Assembly (NCBI GenBank): GCA_963701015.1
Contig: OY969556.1
Span: 930,001-994,000 of the forward strand
DNA length: 64,000 nt
Direction of reading: 5' to 3'
From: MFD09286-c1 sp963701015
GTDB lineage: Bacteria > Bacteroidota > Bacteroidia > Bacteroidales > DTGW01
Part shown: in pieces, positions 1 through 8,330 of the stretch
Layout: the number at the start of each line of letters is the position of its first letter
How positions within the stretch are numbered: the first letter of the stretch is position 1
Notes under the pieces: model-generated
What the model saw: the letters and a program-made list of their open reading frames with translations, nothing else
The model's database searches: none
Told to the model about the DNA's origin: nothing
Program-made: the position numbers and the translations under genes

Positions 1-322
1 ATTCCTGTTCCACATCGGTATCAACTTTATAAAAAATAATTTTACCCGAATATTCTTTTGCTAATTCATCCATTATTGGAGCCATATGGCGGCAAGGCCC
101 GCACCAGCTGGCATAAAAATCAACAATGCAAGGTTTGTCACCTTCGTATTTCCATTCTTTATTCACCGGGTAATTAAAAATTAATTTTTTAAATGCATCG
201 TTAGTTAAATGAATTACACCTGCTTCTGATACAGAGGCCGGGTTTTTCGTTTGACTATTGCTTGAACAATTTGCAAATAGTAGTGAAGCTGTCACTATTA
301 TGGATAAAACTAACTTATTCAT
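1..322 (-). CDS. Thioredoxin-fold lipoprotein (C-terminus outside window)
   Basis: Partial gene: the reading frame runs off the left edge. It begins with a lipoprotein signal (MNKLVLSIIVTASLLFANC, cleavage before Cys), so the protein is probably anchored in the cell envelope. A spacer is followed by a thioredoxin fold with the redox motif WCGPC (in DFYASWCGPCRHMAP) and the next helix (MDELAKEYSG). Thioredoxins of this type reduce or exchange disulfides; the periplasmic substrate is unknown. The ATG lies inside the end of rsmD (GATGAATAA), an 8-base overlap that suggests translational coupling with it. Confidence 0.85.
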   Translation of the reverse strand, partial: MNKLVLSIIVTASLLFANCSSNSQTKNPASVSEAGVIHLTNDAFKKLIFNYPVNKEWKYEGDKPCIVDFYASWCGPCRHMAPIMDELAKEYSGKIIFYKVDTDVEQE

Positions 323-869
323 CTTTAATAGTATTATTATTAACAAAAATACTAAAATGCACCGCTCCATAATGGCGCTCATCATGGAAATTAGGATGAT
401 TTATAAAATTATATTTTTTTGAATGCTCAAAAATGAACCATCCTTCAGGTAATAACAAATTTTTATTGAAAATTGTTTCGGGCAATTTATCAATTCCTTC
501 TAAATCGTAAGGAGGATCGGCAAATATTACATCGTATTTTCCTTTGCAGGTATCAATAAATTTAAAAGCATCGCCTTTAATGGTGCGAATTTTATTCAAG
601 CCCAGTTGTTGAATTGCTTTATTGATAAGTGAAAAATTTTTATGATCCGATTCAACCAAATCAACTTGCTGGCTTCCACGCGATGCAAATTCAATGCTTA
701 TACTTCCTGTACCTGAAAATAAATCGAGCACTTTTATTTTATCAAAATAGAAGTAGTTGTTCAAAATATTGAAGAGGCTTTCACGTGCAAAATCAGTGGT
801 TGGTCTGGCGTTAAAAGTTTTGAAGGTGTTAACCCTGCGTCCTTTGAATTCGCCGCTTATTATTCGCAA
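315..869 (-). CDS. rsmD: 16S rRNA (guanine(966)-N(2))-methyltransferase RsmD
   Basis: This 184-residue protein is the usual size for RsmD, which methylates G966 of 16S rRNA in the 30S subunit using S-adenosylmethionine. Visible marks are the family N-terminus MRIISGEFKGRRV, the SAM-binding loop VLDLFSGTGSISIEFASRG (about residues 46-64) and the catalytic motif DPPYDL (about 117-122). The start codon is TTG (bases 869-867), chosen because it gives the conserved N-terminus exactly; no ATG fits. It overlaps the end of the DUF3822 gene upstream and the start of the thioredoxin gene downstream, so the three genes form a tight operon. DUF3822-rsmD is, to my knowledge, a common Bacteroidota pairing. 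Confidence 0.93.
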   Translation of the reverse strand: MRIISGEFKGRRVNTFKTFNARPTTDFARESLFNILNNYFYFDKIKVLDLFSGTGSISIEFASRGSQQVDLVESDHKNFSLINKAIQQLGLNKIRTIKGDAFKFIDTCKGKYDVIFADPPYDLEGIDKLPETIFNKNLLLPEGWFIFEHSKKYNFINHPNFHDERHYGAVHFSIFVNNNTIKDE

Positions 870-1711
870 GAGTATAAATTTAAAAGGTTTACAAATTGAT
901 ATTGTTCTAAGTCGGAAAATGCGGGGGCATATGAAAAATCGAGACTATATTTTTCGAATTTTATGGATTTAAATATTTTTTCCAATTCAGCCTGCAATTC
1001 TGTTTTTTCTTGTAATTCACCGGTAATATATAATCCCGTATTATCGGGTTTTAACGAAAACAAATTTAAAATGTTAGATACAAAGTAAACTACGTCGGTA
1101 TATTTTTTATAGAAAAACGAGTTGTATAGTTGAATTTTATTGTTACGTACAATTAAAACGTCAAAAAAATCAGGGGCAAAATTTATATGCAATGCAGTTG
1201 CTTCATTATCTTTTGACGCTTGATGCAATGAAGTGTTTATGAAAGGAATGCAGTGATGCATATATTTGACATTCGCAAAATGTGTATTCACAATTTCTTC
1301 AATATAATTTGGAATTGAAAAAATAACAAATGCTTCAGCTAATTTTATAAAATACGATTTTATCTGATCTTTATCGTCAACATCATGATGAAACTTTAAA
1401 AATGCTTTCAGGTTTTTATGGTCAAATAACGATTCAGGAACCAACATTGAACGGAATGACTGAAATTGAAATGCAACTGATGTATATTTATATTTTAGGT
1501 TTTGATCGTTTTCTATTTCAGTGAGTAATAATTCCTTAAAAAGCTTTTCAGCACTAATATTAAAGTTAATATGTTTTAATACCTGGTATTTTTTGTCATC
1601 TATATTTAAAATTGCATACGACATTGTTCCCGGGCCAATTTGCAATGATAAATGGTAATTTTTTGAATCGATGAATGAGAAATTCTCTTCAAACGCCTCG
1701 GATATTTTCAT
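860..1711 (-). CDS. DUF3822 family protein
   Basis: A 283-residue protein assigned to DUF3822, a Bacteroidota family usually found next to rsmD. Visible features are an N-terminal segment (MKISEAFEENFSFIDSKNYH), a strand-rich core with the LSLQIGPGTMSYAILN stretch, and a C-terminal region resembling the second half of an actin/ASKHA-like fold; that last point is only an impression. Function is unknown. A longer frame reaches back to 1810, but its extra 33 residues are hydrophobic and unlike the family, and the ATG at 1711 fits better. The stop overlaps the rsmD start by 10 bases, implying co-translation. Confidence 0.75.
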   Translation of the reverse strand: MKISEAFEENFSFIDSKNYHLSLQIGPGTMSYAILNIDDKKYQVLKHINFNISAEKLFKELLLTEIENDQNLKYKYTSVAFQFQSFRSMLVPESLFDHKNLKAFLKFHHDVDDKDQIKSYFIKLAEAFVIFSIPNYIEEIVNTHFANVKYMHHCIPFINTSLHQASKDNEATALHINFAPDFFDVLIVRNNKIQLYNSFFYKKYTDVVYFVSNILNLFSLKPDNTGLYITGELQEKTELQAELEKIFKSIKFEKYSLDFSYAPAFSDLEQYQFVNLLNLYSCE

Positions 1712-1870
1712 AATGAGTTTGTTTTCTGTAAAAACCAAAAATAACAAAAAATCGGTTGCTGCAATAAAGTTAACAATTCTTTTTGAGAAAGTTCGAAAAT
1801 GATTAGGCAATATACAAGTTTAAAAATATGTTAAAGCAATTTTAATGTATTGATTGTGGAATAAAGTGTA

Positions 1871-1878
1871 TAAATTTG
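1871..1878 (+). promoter_or_regulatory. Candidate Bacteroidota -7 element for the aldo/keto reductase gene
   Basis: TAAATTTG matches the Bacteroidota -7 consensus TAnnTTTG. A TTG at 1850-1852 lies 18 bases upstream as a possible -33 element. The gene starts 29 bases downstream of the box. Confidence 0.4.
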
Positions 1879-1906
1879 ATCTAACAAATTTGAAAAGGTA
1901 AAATTT

Positions 1907-2893
1907 ATGCTATATAGAACTTTAGGAAAAACAGGGTTTTCAATCTCAGAAATTAGTTTAGGTACATGGCAGGTTGGCGGAAAATGGGGTGAAGCATTTA
2001 ATGAAAAAAATGCGGAACATATTCTAAACAATGCAGTAGATGCTGGTATAAATTTTATTGATACTGCCGATGTTTATAGCGATGGGGAAAGTGAAAAAGC
2101 AGTGGGCAAATTTGTAAAGTCACGAAAGGAAAGAATTTACGTGGCTACCAAATGTGGGAGAAGAATTAATCCGCATATCAATGCTGCCTATCAGCCTGAA
2201 GTTTTGCGCAAGTTTGTTGAAGATAGTCTGAAAAACAGCGGACTCGAAACTCTTGATTTAATCCAATTGCATTGTCCACCAACTGAAGTTTATTATCGTC
2301 CTGAAATTTTTGAATTGTTTGATAAACTGAAACATGAAGGTAAAATTTTGAATCTTGGAGTTAGCGTTGAAAAAATTGAAGAGGCTTTAAAAGCAATAGA
2401 ATTCCACAATGTTACTACAGTTCAAATTATTTTCAACATATTTCGGCAGAGACCAATCGAATTATTTTTTAAACAGGCTGCACTTAAAAATGTGGGGATA
2501 ATTGTACGTGTTCCACTTGCCAGCGGATTATTATCGGGAAAGTTTGATAAAAATACGGAATTTAAAGAAGGCGATCATCGCTATTTCAACCGCAATGGTG
2601 AAGCTTTTGATAAAGGCGAAACTTTCTCAGGAATTAATTATGAAATTGGTTTGAAAGCTGTTGATGAACTGAAAAAAATATTTCCGACCGATACTAATTT
2701 GGCTGCCGTTGCTTTAAAATGGATTCTTCAATTTAAAGAAATAAGTACAATTATCCCGGGTGCTTCAAAACCCGAACAAATTCTTGCAAACCTTAAAACG
2801 CTTGAATTGTCTGATTTAAATGCAAACCAATTGAACCAAATTAATGCTATTTACGAAAACAATATAAAACCATTAGTACATCAGCTTTGGTAG
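1907..2893 (+). CDS. Aldo/keto reductase
   Basis: A 328-residue NAD(P)H-dependent oxidoreductase with a TIM-barrel fold, as in the AKR superfamily. The catalytic tetrad is visible: Asp52 and Tyr57 (IDTADVYSDGESE), Lys82 (VATKCGR) and His122 (LIQLHCPP). The C-terminal cofactor region includes IIPGASKPEQI, which binds the nucleotide phosphate/adenine end. It is cytoplasmic, with no signal peptide. The natural substrate cannot be told from sequence; the family reduces aldehydes, ketones and sugars. It stands alone, divergent from the DUF3822-rsmD operon and convergent with the membrane protein at 2896. Confidence 0.9.
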   Translation: MLYRTLGKTGFSISEISLGTWQVGGKWGEAFNEKNAEHILNNAVDAGINFIDTADVYSDGESEKAVGKFVKSRKERIYVATKCGRRINPHINAAYQPEVLRKFVEDSLKNSGLETLDLIQLHCPPTEVYYRPEIFELFDKLKHEGKILNLGVSVEKIEEALKAIEFHNVTTVQIIFNIFRQRPIELFFKQAALKNVGIIVRVPLASGLLSGKFDKNTEFKEGDHRYFNRNGEAFDKGETFSGINYEIGLKAVDELKKIFPTDTNLAAVALKWILQFKEISTIIPGASKPEQILANLKTLELSDLNANQLNQINAIYENNIKPLVHQLW

Positions 2894-2895
2894 TA

Positions 2896-3591
2896 TTAAA
2901 CCTGCTGATTGTTATGAATGGAAACTGTTTTATGACTTTTCATTCTTTCGTACCCAATATAAATAAAAATTAATCCTATAAACTCCGTAACATAAAGAAC
3001 TTCGGTATAACCAAATTTTGTGTATGAACCTCCAATTCCTGGAAGTGTGGCACCAATGGCTATGAATATATTGCCCCACATGCGGTTCCTGTCTTTTTTA
3101 CTGATAAAATATTTTATGGCTGAATATATGGCGCCACCAACAAGGAATACAAAACCATAAAGATTTATAAAAGGTGTAATTAACCGAACATATTGCCATT
3201 TCAGTACTTTTCCGGTTAGCCTGTGGACTTCAACTTTTGAATAATCTATAGGCGATAATATTACTAGAACAGATGCTATTACAATTACTGAAATTAATAT
3301 AATTGTCAATGTATCGGCTGTTTTTCGTTTAATTAAAAGGTATATGGTACCCTGTGCAAGAATTGCTCCACCTAAAAGTGCGCCAAAAATATACCACATT
3401 TTAAACACTACAAGGCTCCAGCCAAAAATACCAACAATACTTTCAACCAAAGTTCCCATACCGTAAGAAACTATACCAATACACCACCATAATAGATAAA
3501 GCGCTTCTTTTTTCTTTCGCCAATGTTTATAAATTTCTATAAAAAAATAAATTGAAAACAAAGTTGTTAAAATTGGAATAAACCTAATCAT
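2896..3591 (-). CDS. Seven-helix membrane protein of unknown function
   Basis: I do not recognise a named family. The 231-residue protein has about seven hydrophobic segments (roughly residues 3-24, 32-60, 64-88, 94-115, 134-162, 171-188 and 196-214) and a short charged C-terminal tail. The N-terminal half (ALYLLWWCIGIVSYGMG) recalls 7TM sensor modules found in front of signalling domains, but no output domain follows. It ends 3 bases from the convergent aldo/keto reductase and lies 11 bases downstream of the monooxygenase-like gene at 3603-3923, so those two may be co-transcribed. Confidence 0.6.
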   Translation of the reverse strand: MIRFIPILTTLFSIYFFIEIYKHWRKKKEALYLLWWCIGIVSYGMGTLVESIVGIFGWSLVVFKMWYIFGALLGGAILAQGTIYLLIKRKTADTLTIILISVIVIASVLVILSPIDYSKVEVHRLTGKVLKWQYVRLITPFINLYGFVFLVGGAIYSAIKYFISKKDRNRMWGNIFIAIGATLPGIGGSYTKFGYTEVLYVTEFIGLIFIYIGYERMKSHKTVSIHNNQQV

Positions 3592-3602
3592 AATAATATA
3601 TT

Positions 3603-3923
3603 TTATATTTCAAATGAATAATCGCTTTCTACAACACAAATGCGGGCTTTGTACTGGCTATACCAAACATTTTTTCCCTTTTCCTGAGCTACCTTATGCT
3701 TAAAATTGTTCTTCCAGTTTTTAATATCTTCCAAACTGCGCCAGTACGAAACGGTAATACCTACTTCGTTTCTGGCGCTTTCATGACCAAGATAACCGGG
3801 TTGGTCTTTCACCAATTCAACCATTTTATCAGACATTATGGAATAGCCATTTTCGCCTTCGGTTCGTTTTGAAGTAAATACTACTGCATAATAGGGTGGG
3901 GCAGGGGTTTTTGAAATATCCAT
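3603..3923 (-). CDS. Antibiotic biosynthesis monooxygenase (ABM) domain protein
   Basis: A 106-residue protein with the ferredoxin-like ABM fold: strand PYYAVVFTSKR, helix SDKMVELVKDQPGYLGHES, strands VGITVSYW, then RSLEDIKNWKNNFKHKVAQEKGK. ABM proteins are small dimeric oxygenases or haem/quinol-handling enzymes, and many are of unknown substrate. Conserved Trp residues and His in the W-K-x(4)-H region resemble the HmoA-like subgroup, but haem degradation is not shown. It follows trhO by 11 bases and precedes the 7TM gene, so the three minus-strand genes may form one transcript. Confidence 0.75.
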   Translation of the reverse strand: MDISKTPAPPYYAVVFTSKRTEGENGYSIMSDKMVELVKDQPGYLGHESARNEVGITVSYWRSLEDIKNWKNNFKHKVAQEKGKNVWYSQYKARICVVESDYSFEI

Positions 3924-3934
3924 ATTTTTAAATT

Positions 3935-4972
3935 TTATAATGAAGTATTGTAAAGTGAATATTTCTTAATAGTATTGAAAATTTTACTATTTGCATATTT
4001 TTGGGCATTTGCAACGCGTAACATTTTCTTTTCTTCCAAAGGTAATGGTAAAATATTTTTACAATCAACCGAACAGCAACCATCAAATTGTTCAGCACAT
4101 TCCTTACATTGGATAAATAACATATGACAATCGGTATTTGCACAATTGGTATGTGTATCGCAAGCCTTACCACACTGATGGCAACTCGAAATGATTTGCC
4201 CGTCAATACTTTCACCCAAACGTTCGTCAAACACGAAATTTTTACCAATAAACTTCGATGCTATATTCCCAGACTTTATAAAATGTGCATAATTTATTAT
4301 TCCACCATTCAATTGGTTCACATTTTTAAAGCCTTGTTGTATTAAGAATGAACTGGCTTTTTCGCATCGGATACCACCGGTACAATACAATAATACATTT
4401 TTGTCTTTTTCATTGCCAAACTTTTCCGATACGATTTGAATGGCTTCCTTAAATGTTGCGGCTTCAGGAACAAAAGCATTTGAAAACCGCCCTACTTCGC
4501 TTTCATAGCGGTTGCGCATATCTATAACAATGCTTTCAGTGTCATCAATTAAATTATGAAAATCAATTGGTGATAAATGGTTCCCAACTCTCGAAATATC
4601 GTAGGAATTATCATCCAATCCATCTGCAACAATTTTTTGCTTAACTTTTATGGTGAGTTTATAGAACGATTTTCCATTGTCTTCAACAGCATATTTTATT
4701 TGAGCAGTATTTAATTCGTTAAATTTTTTAAGGGTTTCAAGAAATAAATCCATATTAAATTCAGGAATACTCATTTGGGCGTTAATACCTTCTGCGGCAA
4801 CATAAACTCTACCAAAACAATTCAAATCAAACCATTCACTATATAGTTGATTTCTGAATTCTTCAGGGTTATTGATTTGAATATACCTGTAAAACGAAAT
4901 AGTTAAGCGATTAAAGTCTTCGTTTTTAAGTTTTTCTAAAAGTTCTTTCCTGTTAAATTTATTGTGCAACAT
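3935..4972 (-). CDS. trhO: tRNA uridine(34) hydroxylase TrhO (rhodanese-type)
   Basis: A 345-residue member of the YceA/UPF0176 family, which hydroxylates U34 of certain tRNAs in the 5-hydroxyuridine wobble modification pathway. The order is an N-terminal ferredoxin-like domain (about 1-110), a rhodanese domain (about 125-235) with the catalytic loop CTGGIRCEKASSF (Cys197 and Cys203), and a C-terminal Cys-rich tail (CHQCGKACDTHTNC and following, about 265-310) likely to bind zinc. Length and motif match the family. It is cytoplasmic and is first in a minus-strand group with the ABM protein and the 7TM protein. Confidence 0.92.
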   Translation of the reverse strand: MLHNKFNRKELLEKLKNEDFNRLTISFYRYIQINNPEEFRNQLYSEWFDLNCFGRVYVAAEGINAQMSIPEFNMDLFLETLKKFNELNTAQIKYAVEDNGKSFYKLTIKVKQKIVADGLDDNSYDISRVGNHLSPIDFHNLIDDTESIVIDMRNRYESEVGRFSNAFVPEAATFKEAIQIVSEKFGNEKDKNVLLYCTGGIRCEKASSFLIQQGFKNVNQLNGGIINYAHFIKSGNIASKFIGKNFVFDERLGESIDGQIISSCHQCGKACDTHTNCANTDCHMLFIQCKECAEQFDGCCSVDCKNILPLPLEEKKMLRVANAQKYANSKIFNTIKKYSLYNTSL

Positions 4973-5371
4973 AAATTTATTGTTTGAAAATTGTAAACAA
5001 CAATTTAGAATTAAAGTTTATATGTTAATGTAATACTATTGGAATTGATAAGGTACTTTAAATTAATACAGACATTTAAATATATTTGGTTGGAATTGCC
5101 TGGAAATAATAATTGAATAAAAAAATATTTTTAAAATTAACCACAAGTTTTATAATACAATTTTGTCAAATAATTGAATTCATTATTGAATTCGTTTTTT
5201 CATGGGGTTTAGTTTGGGGGGCGAAGAAATTCGCCCTTTTTCTATTTATCATAATTGGGAGGTTATAATTGGAAATGACTTTTAACTTTTAATTTAAAAT
5301 ATCAATAGTAAAACGTAATATAATTTCTATAAATACTATAAACATTTAACTAAAAAAATTAATTTTGAAAT
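4973..5371. other. Intergenic region between divergent trhO and cyclase genes
   Basis: About 400 AT-rich bases with no convincing ORF. It should hold the promoters of both divergent genes. The only structured element is the hairpin with a T-run at 5219-5241, listed separately, which faces the + strand although no + strand gene lies upstream of it. Confidence 0.6.
5219..5241 (+). terminator. Orphan intrinsic terminator-like hairpin
   Basis: Perfect 7-bp stem GGGCGAA/TTCGCCC (5219-5225 and 5230-5236) closed by a GAAA tetraloop and followed by five Ts. In the other direction there is no T-run, so it reads as a + strand terminator. No + strand gene ends here; see findings. Confidence 0.55.
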
Positions 5372-6943
5372 GTGGATAGTTTAACTGAACCTGAAATAAA
5401 GAAAAAGTTCAAGATTTTGATTGTTGACGACAGTCAGAATAATATTGATTATTTAGTTAATATTATTCAAAATGAAAATTATTTAATAGCAACGGCAAAT
5501 AACGGCAATACCGCAATTACAAAGGCAAAAGGGAATAGCTTCGACTTGATCCTTCTCGATGTTATAATGGAAGGTATTAGTGGTTTCGATGTATGTAAAG
5601 AGCTCAAAAATTATCCTGCAACCAAAGAAATCCCAATCATATTTTTAACCGGACTGTCTGATCCGGAGCACATTTCTGAAGGTTTTAGGGTTGGTGCCGT
5701 TGATTATGTGAAAAAACCTTTCAACCATGCCGAACTTAAAGCCAGAGTACAAACTCATCTCGATCTGAAAAAATCAAAAGATATAATAGCAGAAAAAAAC
5801 AAACAATTTGCCGAAACAAATAAAGAACTTGAAAAGCTTTCAATTGTGGCTAGTAGAATTAGTAATGCAGTAATTATAACTAATGCAACGGGCGAAATAG
5901 AATGGGCTAATGAAGGTTTTAAAAGACTATCGGGATATTCATTTGAAGAACTGAAGAAAATTAAAGGTTCTAACCTAATGTCCTGGAGTGGTAATAAAAA
6001 AATTGAAGAAGATTTTAACCGATGTATTACTTATAAACAATCTATTTCATACACTTCCGTTAATATTACAAAAGAAGGCAAAGGAATATGGGTTCAAACT
6101 ACTCTTACACCAATACTTAATACTGATGGAGAAGTAGTTAAGTTAATTGCAGTTGATAGTGATATTACAGATATAAAACGGGCTGAAAAGGAAATTAAAA
6201 AAAAGAATCATGAACTCGTGTTTGAAAAGTCCCGCTCTGAAAAATTATTACTTAATATTCTTCCTTTTGAAACTGCGGAGGAATTGAAAAGATACGGAAA
6301 AGCAACAGTTAAAAGTTATCAGTCAGCCTCGGTATTATTTACTGATTTTGTTGATTTTACAAAAATAGCTGAATCAATGACGCCAGAACAATTAATAACC
6401 GAATTGGACAATTACTTTATTCTTTTCGATGAAATAATTGGAAAATATAATCTTGAAAAAATAAAAACCATAGGTGATTCATACATGTGTGCTGGCGGAA
6501 TTCCAATACCAAACAATAGCAATCCTTTTTCAATTGTTCTTGCAGGTTTGAATATTCAAAATTTAATGAAAAAAATAATGGATAAACAAGCTGGAAATAA
6601 CAATATTATCTGGGATTTACGTTTAGGAATTCATACCGGGGCATTAGTTGCGGGTGTTGTCGGAGAAAGAAAATTTGCTTATGATATTTGGGGAGATACT
6701 GTAAATACTGCCAGCAGAATGGAGTCAGCCGATGAACCTGGCAAAGTGAATATTTCAGGTTCAACATATGAATTAATTAAAGACTTATTTGATTGTACCT
6801 ATAGAGGAAAAATTAAGGTAAAGAATAAGGATGATATAGAAATGTACTTTGTTGATAGAATAAAACCCCTATATTCACTAGATAATAATGGACTTGAGCC
6901 AAATGACCGCTTTAATATCTTTTTAAAAGAAATGGATAATTAA
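5372..6943 (+). CDS. Response regulator-PAS-adenylate cyclase (class III)
   Basis: A 523-residue cytoplasmic signalling enzyme. Order: REC domain (about 12-130; acidic pair Asp19/Asp20, phosphoacceptor Asp63, Lys115 in KKPF), linker helix, PAS domain (about 150-270), a cyclase-transducer-like segment (LLLNILPFETAEEL) and a class III cyclase domain (about 315-495). Metal-binding Asp325 (FTDFVDFT) and Asp369 are present. The purine-selecting pair is Lys365/Asp438, typical of adenylate rather than guanylate cyclases, and the transition-state Arg449 (NTASRMES) is kept. It should therefore make cAMP under control of a phosphorelay. The start is GTG at 5372; the overlapping ATG at 5370 reads into a stop after four codons. 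Confidence 0.88.
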   Translation: MDSLTEPEIKKKFKILIVDDSQNNIDYLVNIIQNENYLIATANNGNTAITKAKGNSFDLILLDVIMEGISGFDVCKELKNYPATKEIPIIFLTGLSDPEHISEGFRVGAVDYVKKPFNHAELKARVQTHLDLKKSKDIIAEKNKQFAETNKELEKLSIVASRISNAVIITNATGEIEWANEGFKRLSGYSFEELKKIKGSNLMSWSGNKKIEEDFNRCITYKQSISYTSVNITKEGKGIWVQTTLTPILNTDGEVVKLIAVDSDITDIKRAEKEIKKKNHELVFEKSRSEKLLLNILPFETAEELKRYGKATVKSYQSASVLFTDFVDFTKIAESMTPEQLITELDNYFILFDEIIGKYNLEKIKTIGDSYMCAGGIPIPNNSNPFSIVLAGLNIQNLMKKIMDKQAGNNNIIWDLRLGIHTGALVAGVVGERKFAYDIWGDTVNTASRMESADEPGKVNISGSTYELIKDLFDCTYRGKIKVKNKDDIEMYFVDRIKPLYSLDNNGLEPNDRFNIFLKEMDN

Positions 6944-7209
6944 TTTTAAGCCTTAAGCTTTTGATATTTTAAAATTCCCAATCCTTTAATTTAAATATTA
7001 TATTCATCCAAAAACCTTGAATAAAAATTGAATTCGGTAAAAGAATTTAAATTATATGTTTATTTTAAGCTTATCAAAATTGTTGTTAAATGATGAAAAA
7101 CATTCATAGTTAACAACAAAAATCCACTACCAATGTTCTTATCTAATAAATTTGTAATTGTTAAAATTCAAAAGCTTTATATTTGTTATTTATAAAACCT
7201 CATTTTTTC

Positions 7210-7803
7210 ATGAATAGTTTAGAACACATAGTTGAAAGGCAACATCCAAAACGCTTTCTGGCAATTGCTCAGGAATTATTCAAGGAAATGAGAGAACATG
7301 AAATAAGATTTGCTTATGAAGGTGAAATCACTCACCAAATTACATTAGCATTTTCAGCTTTAGCTGAAGCAAGCCTTTCAAAGGATGAAGAAGTAATTTC
7401 AGTGCAACGCAGGGTAAATCATGTAATTATTGAATGCCTTCAAAATATTACCAAACACGCCGACGATCTTAAAACTGAGAATTATTCACGTTCTTCTACT
7501 GGTGTTTTTTTGGTTAGTAAATCAAAATCGGAATATTCAATTACAACCGGTAATGCCATAGAAAACCATAAACTTGAATCATTGCGGGCAATGATAGATA
7601 AGGTAAATAGTGCAAATAAGGATGAATTAGAGGAAATGTACATGAAACAACTTTCAGAAGGAGAATTATCCGATGTAGGTGGTGCCGGTCTTGGTTTCAT
7701 TGATATTGTAATGAAAACGGGTAGAAAACTGGAATATCATTTCTTAAAAATTAATGAGAATACTTCATTCTTTGTGCTGACATCATTTGTTACCAGAAGC
7801 TAA
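7210..7803 (+). CDS. SiaB-like protein kinase (DUF6272)
   Basis: A protein of 197 residues starting at the ATG at 7210; the frame can be extended to a TTG at 7183, but that adds only hydrophobic residues. It resembles the SiaB/DUF6272 family, small GHKL-like kinases that in Pseudomonas phosphorylate the SiaC switch protein and oppose the PP2C phosphatase SiaA. Visible support is an N-terminal helical part with VNHVIIECLQNITKHAD (like the N-box helix of GHKL ATPases) and a late glycine-rich DVGGAGLGFIDIVMKTG (G-box-like). It stands alone, 266 bases after the cyclase. A SiaA/RsbU-type partner is encoded at 17728-19083. No SiaC-like STAS gene is visible in the window. Confidence 0.65.
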   Translation: MNSLEHIVERQHPKRFLAIAQELFKEMREHEIRFAYEGEITHQITLAFSALAEASLSKDEEVISVQRRVNHVIIECLQNITKHADDLKTENYSRSSTGVFLVSKSKSEYSITTGNAIENHKLESLRAMIDKVNSANKDELEEMYMKQLSEGELSDVGGAGLGFIDIVMKTGRKLEYHFLKINENTSFFVLTSFVTRS

Positions 7804-7913
7804 TTTTCATGTATTTTCAAACTTTCCTAAAAATTATTTTCGTTAAAAGTTCAATTTTTATAAATTTTAAAATTGGCTATTCAACAAATCCTAAATTCAA
7901 CCATCGAAAATAA

Positions 7914-7921
7914 TATCTTTG
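7914..7921 (+). promoter_or_regulatory. -7 promoter element of the DUF3127-hyp operon
   Basis: TATCTTTG fits the Bacteroidota TAnnTTTG -7 consensus and lies 13 bases before the DUF3127 start codon. No clear -33 TTTG is seen at the expected distance, so this is a partial match. If real, the 5' leader would be very short. Confidence 0.4.
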
Positions 7922-7934
7922 CAGAAAAAATATT

Positions 7935-8303
7935 ATGGCACTCGAAATATCAGGAAAAGTTATAGTTGTTTTACCGGAACAAACAGGCAGCGGTAAAAAT
8001 GGCGCATGGGTAAAACAGGATTTTGTAATTGAAACAACGGAACAATATCCAAAAAAAGTTTGTTTCAGTTCATGGGGCGATAAGGCAGCTATGGTAAAAA
8101 ATCTTACGGTTGGTGCTTCGGTTAAAGTATCATTTAATGCTGAATCACGCGAATTTAATGGCAAATGGTACACCGATCTCAGGATTTGGAAACTCGAATC
8201 ATCATCTTCTTCAGGCATGCAAGCAGGTGAAGTTCCTCTGCCAGGCGAAAGTGACGAATTTATTCCATCGTCCGAAGAAGGCAACGATGACTTACCGTTT
8301 TAA
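7935..8303 (+). CDS. DUF3127 domain protein (OB-fold-like)
   Basis: A 122-residue protein matching DUF3127, a Bacteroidota family. The body (MALEISGKVIVVLPEQTGSG, KQDFVIETTEQYPKKVCF, VKVSFNAESREFNGKWYTDL) has the strand pattern of an OB fold, and the acidic C-terminal tail (about 95-122: ESDEFIPSSEEGNDDLPF) resembles the tails of single-stranded-DNA-binding proteins, which end in acidic residues plus a terminal Phe. A nucleic-acid-binding role is therefore plausible but inferred. It is 27 bases upstream of hypF and may share its transcript, though no functional link to hydrogenase maturation is known to me. Confidence 0.8.
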   Translation: MALEISGKVIVVLPEQTGSGKNGAWVKQDFVIETTEQYPKKVCFSSWGDKAAMVKNLTVGASVKVSFNAESREFNGKWYTDLRIWKLESSSSSGMQAGEVPLPGESDEFIPSSEEGNDDLPF

Positions 8304-8330
8304 GATTATAACAATACTTTAAAATTTATA

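Noticed and set aside
1711..1810. Longer start for the DUF3822 protein
   Set aside because: The 33 extra residues are hydrophobic, unlike the family, and overlap the upstream region of the divergent gene.
6944..7209. Terminator after the cyclase gene (AAGCCTTAAGCTT)
   Set aside because: The palindrome is short, has no adequate loop or stable stem and lacks a clean T-run.
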